Shown: one piece after another, positions 47,327 through 55,787 of the stretch
How the letters are laid out: every line of letters begins with the position of its first letter
Numbering within the stretch: position 1 is the first letter of the stretch
DNA from: CAMPJU01 sp036675265
GTDB taxonomy: Bacteria; Pseudomonadota; Gammaproteobacteria; Xanthomonadales; Xanthomonadaceae
NCBI GenBank assembly: GCA_036675265.1
Contig: JAKFFJ010000076.1
Coordinates: 124,001-188,000, forward strand
DNA length: 64,000 nucleotides
Reading direction: 5' to 3'
Translations under genes and position numbers: made by a program
Notes under the pieces: model-generated
The model's database searches: none
Told to the model about the DNA's origin: nothing
Seen by the model: the letters and a program-made list of their open reading frames with translations, nothing else

Positions 47327-49659
47327 GCCGGGCCAGGATGGGCGCGCGCCGGGCGTCGCACGATCAGCAGCGCCAGCACGAAGTTGAACAGCACGCCGAG
47401 CGCGACGGTGGCGCCGATGGCGCGCAGCACCGGGATCGACGACGACGCCAGCAACGCGAATACCAGCAGCGTCGATGCGCTGCAGACCAGCAGGGCGTGC
47501 AGCGTGCGCAACTGGTCGTCGCGGTCGTCGCCGGCGTGGTCGAAGAACAGCGCGTAGTCCAGGCCCAGCCCGGCCGCGAGGATCAGCGCCACCAGGTGGA
47601 ACAGGTTGAGCTCGACGCCCGCGGCGCGCAGCACCGCAAGCACCAGCAGCGTGGTCAACGCCATCGGCGCCAGCACGCGCAGCGCGCGGCGGGTGTCGCC
47701 CAGCGCGATCCGCACGGTGGCCGCCAGCAGCAACGCGGCGAGCGCCAGCGCCCACAGCACGCGGTTGCGGTACTCGGCGACCAGCGACTCCGACGCCTGC
47801 TTCAGGTCGAGGAGCGCTGCACCGCCGGCCTCGAGCGCCGCGGCCACCGCATCCGGGTCGCGCAACCCGGACAACGCGACCAGCGCCGTGGCCCCGTTGC
47901 CGTCGGTCGACAGCAGGCCAGCCACGCGCCCCTCCAGGGGCGTGCCCGCCAGGTCCTGGAGGCGCAGGGGCTCGGCCGTGCGCGCGGTCGCGATGTCCGC
48001 CTCGAAGGGTTCGAACACCCCGGCACGGAACGGACTGTCGGCGAGAGCGGTGTCGAGCATCGCGCGCAACGCGGCCGGTTCGGGAAGGGCCGCCTGGCGC
48101 GCGCGTTGTGTCGCGGTGCTGGGCAGGTAGCGCGTCGCCAGGTCGAAGCCGTCGATCGCGCCCGTTGCGCGCAGCCCGGCCAGCACCGGCAACAGGGCTT
48201 CCGACTTGCGCAGCGCGTCCTGCACGTCGCCGCCGCGCACGGTCGCCATGTAGCGCACGTCAGGCGCGCCCAGGTCGGCGCGCAGGCGCGCGTCGCGCGC
48301 GACCAGTCCGGCCGGGGCGGGCGTCAGCTTCGACAGGTCGTTTTCCCAGGTGTCGGCCGGCGCCAGCCAGGCCACGGCGAGGGCGCCGAGGGCGGCCGCG
48401 GCGAACCAGCCCGCGCGCGGCCGCGGCCAGCGCGCCAGCGCGGTCCACAGCCTGCCCAGCCGCGGCGACGCGGCGGGATCGCGGGGTGAGGGATCCAGCA
48501 GCGCCGGCAACAGGAAGCGCGTCGACAGGGCGGCGACCGCGAGCCCCGCGATGGTGAACACCGCCAGTTGCTGCAGGCCATCCACGCCCGACACCAGGAA
48601 GGTCAGGTAGGCGATGCAGGTCGCGACCACGCCGGTGCCGAGCGTGGGCCACAACGCGCGCACGTTGTCCCAGGGCGACAGGCCCGGGCGCTGGTGGCTG
48701 AAGCAGTGCAGCGGATAGTCCTGGGCCACGCCGATCAGGGTGAAGCCGAACGCCACGGTGATGCCATGCACGGCATCGAAGGCCAGCGCGACCGCGCCCA
48801 GGCCGGCCAGCCCGCCGCTGGCCAGGGGCAGCGCGCCGAACAACGGTGCCTTCCAGCTCCGGTAGGCGGCGAACAGCAGCAGCACGAACGCCGTCGTGCC
48901 CAGTCCGCCCAGCCAGGCCGCCTCGCGGGTGGTGCGCCCCGCGATTTCGACCGAGAACACGCCGGGGCCGCCCAGGGCCATCCGGGTGTCGGTGTCGCCG
49001 CGCACGGCGGCGAACGCATCGCGCAAGGCCCGGACCGCGGCGTCCTGCGCCGCGGGGTCGAAGCCGGCCGCGCGCGTCTGCAGGAGCAGCAATGCACGCT
49101 CGCCGGTCGCGTCGAACCACGCGCCATGCCGGGTCTCCGGCGCGTTCGCCGGTGCCCAGGCTTCGGCCAGGACCAGCGTCTCCAGCGTCGGATCGGACGG
49201 CACCAGCGGCTCGACCAGCGCAGCGGCGGGCGACCCGAGGTCCTGCACGCGAGCCTGCAGTTGCGCGCGCAGGTATGCCGTATCCAGCGGCCGGTCGTCG
49301 AAGGTGCGGGTCAGCAGGTAGCGGTACGGGCGCAGGTCGTCCGGGATCGCGTCCAGCCCGGTGTCACCGCCGTTCGCCACGAGTTCGAAACGCGGGTCCC
49401 CGGCCAGCGCGGACCGGAGCGCTGTCGATTGCCCCGCCAGCACCTCCGGCTCCGCGCCGTGGAGCGCCACCAGCAACAGGCGCGAGCCGGGGCCTTCGCC
49501 GAGTTCATCGAGCAACAGCTGTTGCGCCGGCGTGCGCGGCGCGGGCATGAAGGCGCGCAGGTCGCCCGACAGCGGCAGCGCCCGCCCGATCCACCAGCCG
49601 GCGACGAGCAGCGCGGCCAGCCACAGCAGCGCCAGGCCCAGCCGCCGGCGCGACGGCAT
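47323..49659 (-). CDS. MMPL/RND-type exporter of the pigment cluster
   Basis: 778 residues, about 12 membrane segments, with two large periplasmic loops (about 40-240 and 420-610). The first transmembrane bundle carries GVAQDYPLHCFSHQRPG and the second LDYALFFDHAGDD, the latter the usual proton-relay position. Homologues in aryl-polyene loci move the pigment or its lipid across the membrane. It overlaps the dehydratase gene by four bases and is preceded by the LolA-like gene, which fits handover across the periplasm. Confidence 0.9.
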   Translation of the reverse strand: MPSRRRLGLALLWLAALLVAGWWIGRALPLSGDLRAFMPAPRTPAQQLLLDELGEGPGSRLLLVALHGAEPEVLAGQSTALRSALAGDPRFELVANGGDTGLDAIPDDLRPYRYLLTRTFDDRPLDTAYLRAQLQARVQDLGSPAAALVEPLVPSDPTLETLVLAEAWAPANAPETRHGAWFDATGERALLLLQTRAAGFDPAAQDAAVRALRDAFAAVRGDTDTRMALGGPGVFSVEIAGRTTREAAWLGGLGTTAFVLLLFAAYRSWKAPLFGALPLASGGLAGLGAVALAFDAVHGITVAFGFTLIGVAQDYPLHCFSHQRPGLSPWDNVRALWPTLGTGVVATCIAYLTFLVSGVDGLQQLAVFTIAGLAVAALSTRFLLPALLDPSPRDPAASPRLGRLWTALARWPRPRAGWFAAAALGALAVAWLAPADTWENDLSKLTPAPAGLVARDARLRADLGAPDVRYMATVRGGDVQDALRKSEALLPVLAGLRATGAIDGFDLATRYLPSTATQRARQAALPEPAALRAMLDTALADSPFRAGVFEPFEADIATARTAEPLRLQDLAGTPLEGRVAGLLSTDGNGATALVALSGLRDPDAVAAALEAGGAALLDLKQASESLVAEYRNRVLWALALAALLLAATVRIALGDTRRALRVLAPMALTTLLVLAVLRAAGVELNLFHLVALILAAGLGLDYALFFDHAGDDRDDQLRTLHALLVCSASTLLVFALLASSSIPVLRAIGATVALGVLFNFVLALLIVRRPARAHPGPA

Positions 49660-49662
49660 CCG

Positions 49663-50331
49663 TCAGTCGCCGCGGCAGAGCGCGGCGAGCGCGCCGGCGT
49701 CGGCCACGTCGGCCGCCGCCATGGCCGTGCCCGCCAGCAGGGTGCGCTGCAGTTCGCCTTCGACAGGCCGGGTCTCGATGCAGCGCAGTTCCGCGCCCTG
49801 GCCGTGCAGCACGATGCCGCGCAGCTTCGCGGCAAGCGCCTTGTCGATGGGCGACAGGGTCAGCACCCAGGCCTTGCGCGTGCCCTCGGCCTTGACCGCG
49901 TAGTGCTTCTTCAGGGTGGCGCGATCGCCGGCCAGCAGCGCACCGAAGCCCGCCTGCAGGCCCGCCAGTTCCGGCGCGCGCGACAACGCGAAGCGGCGGA
50001 CCTTGCCGTTGCGCTCGATCTCGATGGCGCCGTCGCGCAGCGTGGTCGTCTCCGGATGCGGCGCGCGGACCACGCGCACCAGCACGTCGGCGGCTGGCCG
50101 GCGGTACTCGCCGCTCACCCGCAGCGGCGCTTCCAGCAAGGGGGAACCGCGCAGTTCCAGGAACGGCGTGCGGCTCGGCACCGGGCGCTCGAGCCGCGCC
50201 AGGATCCAGCCGGCATCGACCGGCCCGGCGCCCGCCTCAGCCGCCAGGCAGGGCAGTGCGGCGCAGCCGAGGGTCGCCAGCAGGAGGCAGGCGAACCGGT
50301 GGCGCGGCGTGGTCGGGGAAGGCAGGGGCAT
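49663..50331 (-). CDS. LolA-like periplasmic lipid carrier (pigment cluster)
   Basis: 222 residues. Signal peptide RFACLLLATLGCAALPCLAA, then a beta-rich body with RTPFLELRGSPLLEAPLRVS and GELQ/GAELRCIETRPVEGE stretches that fit the LolA/LolB fold of carriers for lipid cargo. In aryl-polyene loci a LolA-family protein is thought to carry the pigment to the outer membrane. The ATG at 50331 lies 95 bases inside the end of the acyltransferase gene, so the whole signal peptide is encoded in an overlap. The upstream extension to 50379 is non-conserved. Confidence 0.78.
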   Translation of the reverse strand: MPLPSPTTPRHRFACLLLATLGCAALPCLAAEAGAGPVDAGWILARLERPVPSRTPFLELRGSPLLEAPLRVSGEYRRPAADVLVRVVRAPHPETTTLRDGAIEIERNGKVRRFALSRAPELAGLQAGFGALLAGDRATLKKHYAVKAEGTRKAWVLTLSPIDKALAAKLRGIVLHGQGAELRCIETRPVEGELQRTLLAGTAMAAADVADAGALAALCRGD

Positions 50332-51232
50332 GGTCGGTGTCCCAGAACGGATAGAAGTTGAACCAGTTGAATGGCGCACGGCGGGCGTGATGTTCCAGCC
50401 GCGCGGCGTAACGGGCGATGAGCGCGGGAAGTTCGCGGGCGCGCTGGCCCCTGGGGAGGCGCAGGCCGTCGCTGAACGGCTCGAACAGCAGTTCGTACCG
50501 GTTGCCCCCGCGGTACAGCCCGAACGCCAGCACCACGGGCACCTGCAGCGCGGCCGCCAGTTGCCAGGGGGCGAGCGGCCACGGCGCCTGGTGGCCGAGG
50601 AACGGCGCCGTCACCGCGGGCGCCTCGGGCTGCACGCGGTCGACCAGCAGCGCGACCATCGCGCCGGAGGCCACGGCGTCGCCGATGGCCAGCATGATGT
50701 CGGTCCCTGGCTGGCCCGCATCGATCACCGTGGCAGCGACCTCCGGGTCCAGGGCGTCCAGCAATTCGGTCAGCATCGGGTTCTGGCCGCGATCGAGCAC
50801 GACCCGCAAGGCCACGTCGGGGCGGGCGCGCTTGAGCACGCGCAACACCTCGAAGCTGCCCAGGTGCGAACCGAACAGGAGGACCCCGCGCCCCAGTCCG
50901 ATCGCGGCGTGCAGGGCGTCGAGCCCGTTCACCTGCACGGCGAACCGGTCCGGCCGCCGGTCGCCGAGCAGGAACAGGCGATCGAGGATGGTCGCGGAGA
51001 AGGTGTGGAGGTGGCGCGCGAGGTCCATCGCGGTTGCCGGCCGCCCCAGCGCGCGCGAGAGCCATTCGCGCGACGCCCGCCGCTCGGGCCCGCGACGCAG
51101 CAGGAAATACAGCGTGATCGGGTACAGGAAGGCCCGCGCCACCGAACGGCCGCCGCGGCGGGCGATCGCCACGAGCAGGCCGATCGCGAACGGTGCACCG
51201 CCCTCCGGCCGCGCCTTCCATTGCGTGCTCAT
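50237..51232 (-). CDS. LpxL/HtrB-like acyltransferase of the pigment cluster
   Basis: 331 residues. LLFGSHLGSFEVLRVLKRA is the HxxxxE-type active-site block (His and Glu), with NPMLTELLDALDPE and RAPFNWFNFYPFW at the end of the domain. This is the lipid-A acyltransferase superfamily used in aryl-polyene loci to attach the polyene to a lipid head. A 28-residue Pro/Arg-rich tail beyond the family end overlaps the LolA gene. The ATG overlaps the dehydratase stop upstream (ATGA). Confidence 0.87.
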   Translation of the reverse strand: MSTQWKARPEGGAPFAIGLLVAIARRGGRSVARAFLYPITLYFLLRRGPERRASREWLSRALGRPATAMDLARHLHTFSATILDRLFLLGDRRPDRFAVQVNGLDALHAAIGLGRGVLLFGSHLGSFEVLRVLKRARPDVALRVVLDRGQNPMLTELLDALDPEVAATVIDAGQPGTDIMLAIGDAVASGAMVALLVDRVQPEAPAVTAPFLGHQAPWPLAPWQLAAALQVPVVLAFGLYRGGNRYELLFEPFSDGLRLPRGQRARELPALIARYAARLEHHARRAPFNWFNFYPFWDTDHAPAFPDHAAPPVRLPPAGDPRLRRTALPGG

Positions 51233-51504
51233 GCGGCGACCTCCCCGCTGGCGATGACATCGCCACCGCGCGACACGCGGAACCGCCACCGACCGTCGCC
51301 GCCCTGCAGCGCGATGTCCGCCGCTTCGCCCGGCCGCAACGGCGCCAGGAACTTCACCTGCGGCAGCCGCAACGGCGGCAAGGCACCCTCGCGCTGCTCG
51401 ATCGCGGCGACCACGTGGTCGAGCACCACCACGCCGGGCACGACCGGATTGCCCGGGAAGTGGCCGGCGAGCGAGGGATGGTCGTGCGGGACCCGGAATC
51501 GCAT
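51229..51504 (-). CDS. FabA/FabZ-like dehydratase (ApeI-like)
   Basis: 91 residues, a minimal hotdog domain. His15 in HFPGNPVVPG is the catalytic His; the acid that is Glu in FabZ is Asp29 here (VVPGVVVLDHV), as in FabA. With the ApeP-like gene this is the second dehydratase of the cluster, and aryl-polyene systems use a pair. It overlaps the acyltransferase start by four bases. The 54 bases upstream separate it from the membrane-protein gene. Confidence 0.85.
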   Translation of the reverse strand: MRFRVPHDHPSLAGHFPGNPVVPGVVVLDHVVAAIEQREGALPPLRLPQVKFLAPLRPGEAADIALQGGDGRWRFRVSRGGDVIASGEVAA

Positions 51505-51558
51505 GGAATGGGCGCGAAATGCCGTCTGGACGCGGTGGCCGACAGGATAGCGCGGCGG

Positions 51559-52254
51559 TCAGCGCACCAGGCCGCGCCAGAACCCGGGGCCGAGCGCGGC
51601 AAGCTTGCGCAGGAAATCGGGCAGGTCGCGATAGGGCTGGTCGGGGAAGCGCCTGCGGCGCCAAGCGTATTCGAGCAGGAAGCAGCCGCCGACGACGCCG
51701 TGGATCAGCAGGTTGGCGAACAGCGACCCCTGCGCGTCGAGCACCGGCAATGGCGTCGGATGTCCCAGCCGCGCGAGCAACCCTTCCGGTGCCGCGAACA
51801 CGGCCAGCACGAGGTTCACCAGGCACAGCGCGAACAGCAGCGTCGCCCAGAAGCCGGTGAGCGCGCGGGTATAGGCCGCCAGCGCGGGATCCAGCGCCGT
51901 GGCCGGCCGCTCGTGCAGCGCGGCCGCCATCCGGGTGACCAGCGGGATCCGACCGCGGCGCAGGGTGCGCGCGAACAGCCAGGCCACCCACCCGACGAGC
52001 AGCACCGGCGGCGCGAGCAGCGGCAGGGTGGCGTGCGGCGTGCGCGCCAGCCAGCCGAGTGCGGCGATGCAGGCCGCCAGCGTCGCCCAGGCCCATGCCT
52101 CGCGTCGCAGGAGCGGTCCAAGGAGCAGGATCACCGCGAGGTCGCCCAGCGCGACCGCGGCCAGCGTGCCCTCGCCACGCGCGTTGGCGGCGTGCGCCAG
52201 GAACGGATAGGCCAGCGCCAGCGCGGTCCGCAGCGCGAGCGCCGCGCCGTGCAT
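51559..52254 (-). CDS. Membrane protein of the pigment cluster (COG4648-like)
   Basis: 231 residues from the ATG at 52254. Six or seven hydrophobic segments (for example YPFLAHAANARGEGTLAAVA and WVAWLFARTLRRG). The pattern RAALPLRTAL and FPDQPYRDLPDFLRKLAALG near the end fits the COG4648 family, which lies in aryl-polyene and pigment gene clusters but has no defined reaction. It starts one base after the acyl-carrier-protein stop. Membrane location suggests a role in assembly or substrate channeling at the inner membrane. Confidence 0.78.
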   Translation of the reverse strand: MHGAALALRTALALAYPFLAHAANARGEGTLAAVALGDLAVILLLGPLLRREAWAWATLAACIAALGWLARTPHATLPLLAPPVLLVGWVAWLFARTLRRGRIPLVTRMAAALHERPATALDPALAAYTRALTGFWATLLFALCLVNLVLAVFAAPEGLLARLGHPTPLPVLDAQGSLFANLLIHGVVGGCFLLEYAWRRRRFPDQPYRDLPDFLRKLAALGPGFWRGLVR

Positions 52255-52255
52255 C

Positions 52256-52528
52256 TCAGCCGGTGGTCTTGTGCTGTTCGACGTGGGCGCTGAGGGCACG
52301 CAGCGACGCGAAGATCCGCCGGTTGTCGCCGTCGTCCGACCGCAACTGGAAGCCGTACTGCTTGCCGATCGCCAGCGCCAGCTCCAGCGCGTCGATCGAG
52401 TCCAGGCCCAGTCCCTCGCCGAACAGGGGCGCTTCGGGGTCGATCCCGGCGGGGTCGACGCCGTCCAGGTTGAGGCTGTCGACCATCAGGCGGGCAAGTT
52501 GCTGTTCGGCGGGCGTCTGGTCGGGCAT
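52256..52528 (-). CDS. xanC: Acyl carrier protein of the pigment cluster (XanC-like)
   Basis: 90 residues, acidic. GLGLDSIDALELALAIGK has the Ser44 that takes the phosphopantetheine arm; the D-S-I motif is standard. In Xanthomonas, XanC accepts 3-hydroxybenzoate from XanA2; this ACP stands at the head of the leftward pigment operon, divergent from xanB2, in the same relation. The ATG at 52528 is preferred over the longer frame (non-conserved, extends upstream). Only one ACP is visible in the window; aryl-polyene loci often have two. Confidence 0.85.
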   Translation of the reverse strand: MPDQTPAEQQLARLMVDSLNLDGVDPAGIDPEAPLFGEGLGLDSIDALELALAIGKQYGFQLRSDDGDNRRIFASLRALSAHVEQHKTTG

Positions 52529-52619
52529 CTCGGGCGCGCAAGGCAGTGGAAGGCCCGCCACGATCCGGCATCGGGGCCGCTGGCGCAAGCGCGCCACGCC
52601 GCGTGCAGGTCGCTGCCGC

Positions 52620-52625
52620 TATCAT
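52620..52625 (+). promoter_or_regulatory. Predicted -10 box of xanB2 (leaderless)
   Basis: TATCAT, six bases (TTGTGC) before the xanB2 ATG. The 103-base gap to the divergent ACP gene must hold both promoters. Confidence 0.5.
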
Positions 52626-52631
52626 TTGTGC

Positions 52632-53630
52632 ATGCCTTCCCAGCCTGCCGATGCCGCATGGGCGCCCGCGCCGTCGCTGCGGGTGGATTACCGCGACGGG
52701 ACGGTCGCCCAGGCGCTGGCCGACCCCGGCACCCTCGCCGCCTTCGGTTTCGGCACCGGCACCGCCAACGCTGATCCGCGCGCGCTGACCGTGCCGCTGC
52801 AGCCGCTCGGCGACGCACGGGTGGAGGCGTGGCGCGTTCCGGGGCCGGTCACCCACGGGCGCGACGACGTGCTGCGCTGGTCGGCGGACGGTGCGCTGCT
52901 GTTCGGCGCGGTGGAGATCGAGGAAGCCGCGGCCGGCGGCATCGTGATGGCCGCCGAGCAGGCCTACGAGACCCTGCACGCGAGCCTCGAACGGCACGGT
53001 TATCCCTATCCGCTGCGCATCTGGAACTACCTCGACGCGATCACCGAGGGCGAGGGCGACCTGGAGCGTTACCGCCAGTTCTGCGTGGGCCGCGCGCGCG
53101 GCCTGGGCAGCTTCGATGTGGGGCGGCTGCCGGCGGCCACGGCGATCGGCTGCCGCGACGGCCGGCGCGTGCTGCAGGTGTACTGGCTGGCCGCGAAGGC
53201 GCCGGGAACGCCGCTGGAGAATCCGCGCCAGCTCGCCGCCTACCGCTACCCGCGCCAGTACGGCCCCCAGTCGCCGAGCTTCGCCCGGGCGATGTTGCCG
53301 CCCGCCGGCAGCGACGTGCCGCTGCTGCTGTCCGGCACGGCAAGCGTCGTGGGCCACGAGACGCGCCATGCCGGCAACCTGGTCGCGCAACTGGAGGAAA
53401 CCTTCGCCAACTTCGACAGCCTGCTGGATGAAGCGCACCGGCGGCGCCCCGGGCTGCCCGCCCGCTTTGGCGCGGGCACCCGGTTGAAGGTCTACGTGCG
53501 CGAGCCCGGCGAGCGCGCGGCCATCGAGGCGGTGCTGGCGCGATTGGCGCCGGGCGTGCCCGTCCTGTTGCTGCACGCCGACATCTGCCGGCGCGACCTG
53601 CACATCGAGATCGACGGCGTCCACGCCTGA
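52632..53630 (+). CDS. xanB2: XanB2-type chorismatase (3-hydroxybenzoate synthase)
   Basis: 332 residues of the chorismatase family (FkbO/Hyg5/XanB2). Conserved stretches are HASLERHGYPYPLRIWNYLD, GRARGLGSFDVGRLPAATAI, ENPRQLAAYRYPRQYGPQSP and SVVGHETRHAGNL, with the Arg/Glu active-site residues in the last three. XanB2 cuts chorismate to 3- and 4-hydroxybenzoate, giving the pigment starter unit and a ubiquinone precursor. It heads a rightward unit with a small membrane protein, hemB and aroE, and diverges from the ACP gene. The long frame upstream is in the ACP gene and is rejected. Confidence 0.93.
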   Translation: MPSQPADAAWAPAPSLRVDYRDGTVAQALADPGTLAAFGFGTGTANADPRALTVPLQPLGDARVEAWRVPGPVTHGRDDVLRWSADGALLFGAVEIEEAAAGGIVMAAEQAYETLHASLERHGYPYPLRIWNYLDAITEGEGDLERYRQFCVGRARGLGSFDVGRLPAATAIGCRDGRRVLQVYWLAAKAPGTPLENPRQLAAYRYPRQYGPQSPSFARAMLPPAGSDVPLLLSGTASVVGHETRHAGNLVAQLEETFANFDSLLDEAHRRRPGLPARFGAGTRLKVYVREPGERAAIEAVLARLAPGVPVLLLHADICRRDLHIEIDGVHA

Positions 53631-53654
53631 CGCCACCAACCAGGGGAACGCGAC

Positions 53655-53903
53655 ATGGGATTGATCAGCTTGCTGTGGGGCATCGTGGCGATGATCTGGA
53701 TGGTCATCGCGCTGGTCCCGATCATCGGCATCACCAACTGGCTGCTGATCCCGTTCGCGGCCATCGGCGTGGTGATCGCGGCCATCGGCATCGCATTCAC
53801 CAGTCCCGGCAACCGCGGTCGCGCCAAGACCGGTCTCGTGCTCAACGGCATCGTGATCGTGGTGGCCATCTTCCGGCTGACCCTGTTCGGCGGCCTTGCC
53901 TGA
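53655..53903 (+). CDS. Small two-helix membrane protein
   Basis: 82 residues, two long hydrophobic segments (about 5-25 and 28-48) and a third near the C-terminus, separated by GNRGRAKTG. No family is recognised. The leader contains CCAGGGGA (53640-53647), which is both the ribosome-binding site and an eight-base complement to the sX13-like RNA. It lies 24 bases after xanB2 and its stop overlaps the hemB start (TGATG), so it is probably cotranscribed with both. Confidence 0.75.
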   Translation: MGLISLLWGIVAMIWMVIALVPIIGITNWLLIPFAAIGVVIAAIGIAFTSPGNRGRAKTGLVLNGIVIVVAIFRLTLFGGLA

Positions 53904-54892
53904 TGGAGGCACGGCCCGTCCGGCTGCGACGGATGCGCCGCGACGACTTCTCGCGCCGGCTGATGCGCGAGTCGTCGCTGGCGGCCGACGACCTGGTGCT
54001 GCCGGTGTTCGTGCACGAGCCCGGCGGACGCGAGCCGGTGGCGTCGATGCCGGGCGTGGAGCGGCTGTCGATCGACGAGTTGCTGCGCGTCGCCGAACGC
54101 GCGAGCACGTTGCGGATCCCCGCGATCGCGCTGTTCCCGGTCACGACGCCCGGATCGAAATCGCTCGACGCGGCCGCTGCGTGGGACGACGAAGGCCTGG
54201 CCCAGCGCGCCGTGCGCGCGCTGAAGGAGCGGTTTCCCGCGCTCGGCGTGATCACCGACGTCGCATTGGACCCGTACACGACGCACGGCCAGGACGGACT
54301 CGTCGACGAACACGGTTACGTGGTGAACGACGCGACCGTCGAGGCGCTGGTGCGCCAGGCGCTGTCGCACGCCCGCGCCGGCGCGGACGTGGTGGCGCCG
54401 AGTGACATGATGGACGGGCGCATCGGCGCGATCCGCGATGCGCTCGAGCGCGAGGGCCACGTCCACGCACGGATCCTCGCCTACAGCGCCAAGTACGCCA
54501 GCGCGTTCTACGGCCCGTTCCGCGACGCGGTCGGTTCGGCCGCGGCACTGGGCAAGGGCGACAAGCAGACCTACCAGATGGACCCGGCCAACAGCGACGA
54601 GGCCCTGCGCGAAGTGGGGCTGGACCTGGAGGAGGGCGCCGACATGGTGATGGTCAAGCCGGGGCTGCCCTACCTGGACATCCTGCGGCGAGTGAAGGAC
54701 ACGTACGGCGCACCGACGTTCGTCTACCAGGTGAGCGGGGAGTACGCGATGCTCAAGGCCGCCGCCGCGCAGGGCTGGCTGGACGAACGCGCCTGCGTGC
54801 TGGAGTCGCTGCGGGCGTTCAGGCGCGCCGGCGCGGACGGCATCCTCACCTACTTCGCGCTGGACGCGGCAACCTGGCTCCGGGAAGGCTGA
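53903..54892 (+). CDS. hemB: Delta-aminolevulinic acid dehydratase (porphobilinogen synthase)
   Basis: 329 residues. DVALDPYTTHGQDG is the Mg-type metal loop (aspartates replace the cysteines of Zn enzymes); the active-site lysines lie in AYSAKYASAFYGPFRDA and VMVKPGLPYLD. It joins two 5-aminolevulinates to porphobilinogen in heme synthesis. The length is normal. It starts within the stop codon of the small membrane-protein gene and ends two bases before aroE, so the four genes from xanB2 to aroE are probably one operon. Confidence 0.96.
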   Translation: MEARPVRLRRMRRDDFSRRLMRESSLAADDLVLPVFVHEPGGREPVASMPGVERLSIDELLRVAERASTLRIPAIALFPVTTPGSKSLDAAAAWDDEGLAQRAVRALKERFPALGVITDVALDPYTTHGQDGLVDEHGYVVNDATVEALVRQALSHARAGADVVAPSDMMDGRIGAIRDALEREGHVHARILAYSAKYASAFYGPFRDAVGSAAALGKGDKQTYQMDPANSDEALREVGLDLEEGADMVMVKPGLPYLDILRRVKDTYGAPTFVYQVSGEYAMLKAAAAQGWLDERACVLESLRAFRRAGADGILTYFALDAATWLREG

Positions 54893-54894
54893 CC

Positions 54895-55737
54895 ATGACA
54901 AAGCAGTACGCGGTGATCGGACATCCTGTGGCGCACTCGCTGTCACCCCGCATCCACGCCGCGTTCGGGCGCCAGCACGGCATCGCCGTCGACTACCGGG
55001 CGATCGATCCCGGCCTGGACGGGCTCGAGGCGGCGCTCGCCCGTTTCGCCGCGGACGGCGGCGTGGGGGCGAACATCACCCTGCCGTTCAAGCCGGCGGC
55101 CGCTGCGCTGTGCCGCGAGCTGACGCCGCGCGCACTGCGGGCCGGCGCGGCCAACACGCTGGTCCGCGAGGACGGCGGCTGGCGTGGCGACAACACGGAC
55201 GGCGCAGGCCTGGTGCGTGACCTGACCGGCCGCCACGGCCTGGACCTCCGCGCGCGCCGCACGCTCATGCTCGGCGCGGGCGGTGGCGCCCGCGGCGTCG
55301 CACCGGCGCTCCTGGAGGCCGGCATCGGCGAGCTCGTGGTGGTCAATCGCACGCCGGGCCGCGCCGATGCGCTGGCCGATGCACTGGGCGACCCGGGGCG
55401 CGTGCACTCGCGCTACTACGAGGACCTGGGCTCGCTCGGCGAGTTCGACCTGGTGGTCAACGCAACGTCCGCATCGCGCGATGGCGCCTTCCTCAGCCTC
55501 CCCCGCTCGCTGGTCGGCCGCCGCACCGCGGCCGTCGACCTGAGCTACGGCGAAGCGGTGATCGGCTTCCTGGCCTGGGCGCGCGCGGCCGGCGCCCACG
55601 ACGTCATCGACGGCCTCGGCATGCTCGTCGAGCAGGCGGCGGAAAGCTTCCACCTGTGGCACGGCGTCCGCCCCGACACCGACGCCATCTACGCGGAACT
55701 GCGCGTAAACCACCGCGCGCTCGTCACTGCGGATTGA
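54895..55737 (+). CDS. aroE: Shikimate dehydrogenase
   Basis: 280 residues. IGHPVAHSLSPRIHAAFGRQ is the substrate loop, NITLPFK has the catalytic Lys, DGAGLVRDL the Asp, and MLGAGGGARGVAPALL the NADP loop with VVNRTPGRADAL fixing NADPH. It reduces 3-dehydroshikimate, three steps before chorismate. The two-base gap to hemB and the position downstream of xanB2 put a chorismate-supply gene next to a chorismate-using one. It converges with the carbonic-anhydrase-like gene across half a palindromic repeat. Confidence 0.96.
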   Translation: MTKQYAVIGHPVAHSLSPRIHAAFGRQHGIAVDYRAIDPGLDGLEAALARFAADGGVGANITLPFKPAAAALCRELTPRALRAGAANTLVREDGGWRGDNTDGAGLVRDLTGRHGLDLRARRTLMLGAGGGARGVAPALLEAGIGELVVVNRTPGRADALADALGDPGRVHSRYYEDLGSLGEFDLVVNATSASRDGAFLSLPRSLVGRRTAAVDLSYGEAVIGFLAWARAAGAHDVIDGLGMLVEQAAESFHLWHGVRPDTDAIYAELRVNHRALVTAD

Positions 55738-55752
55738 GCTTCGCCGATCGAG

Positions 55753-55777
55753 CTTCGCCGCCATGGCGGCTCCCGCA
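55753..55777. repeat. Half of GTGGGAGCC palindromic repeat
   Basis: CTTCGCCGCCATGGCGGCTCCCGCA, the right half of the dispersed element, in the tail-to-tail gap between aroE and the carbonic-anhydrase-like gene. Confidence 0.85.
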
Positions 55778-55787
55778 GGAAGGCCCT

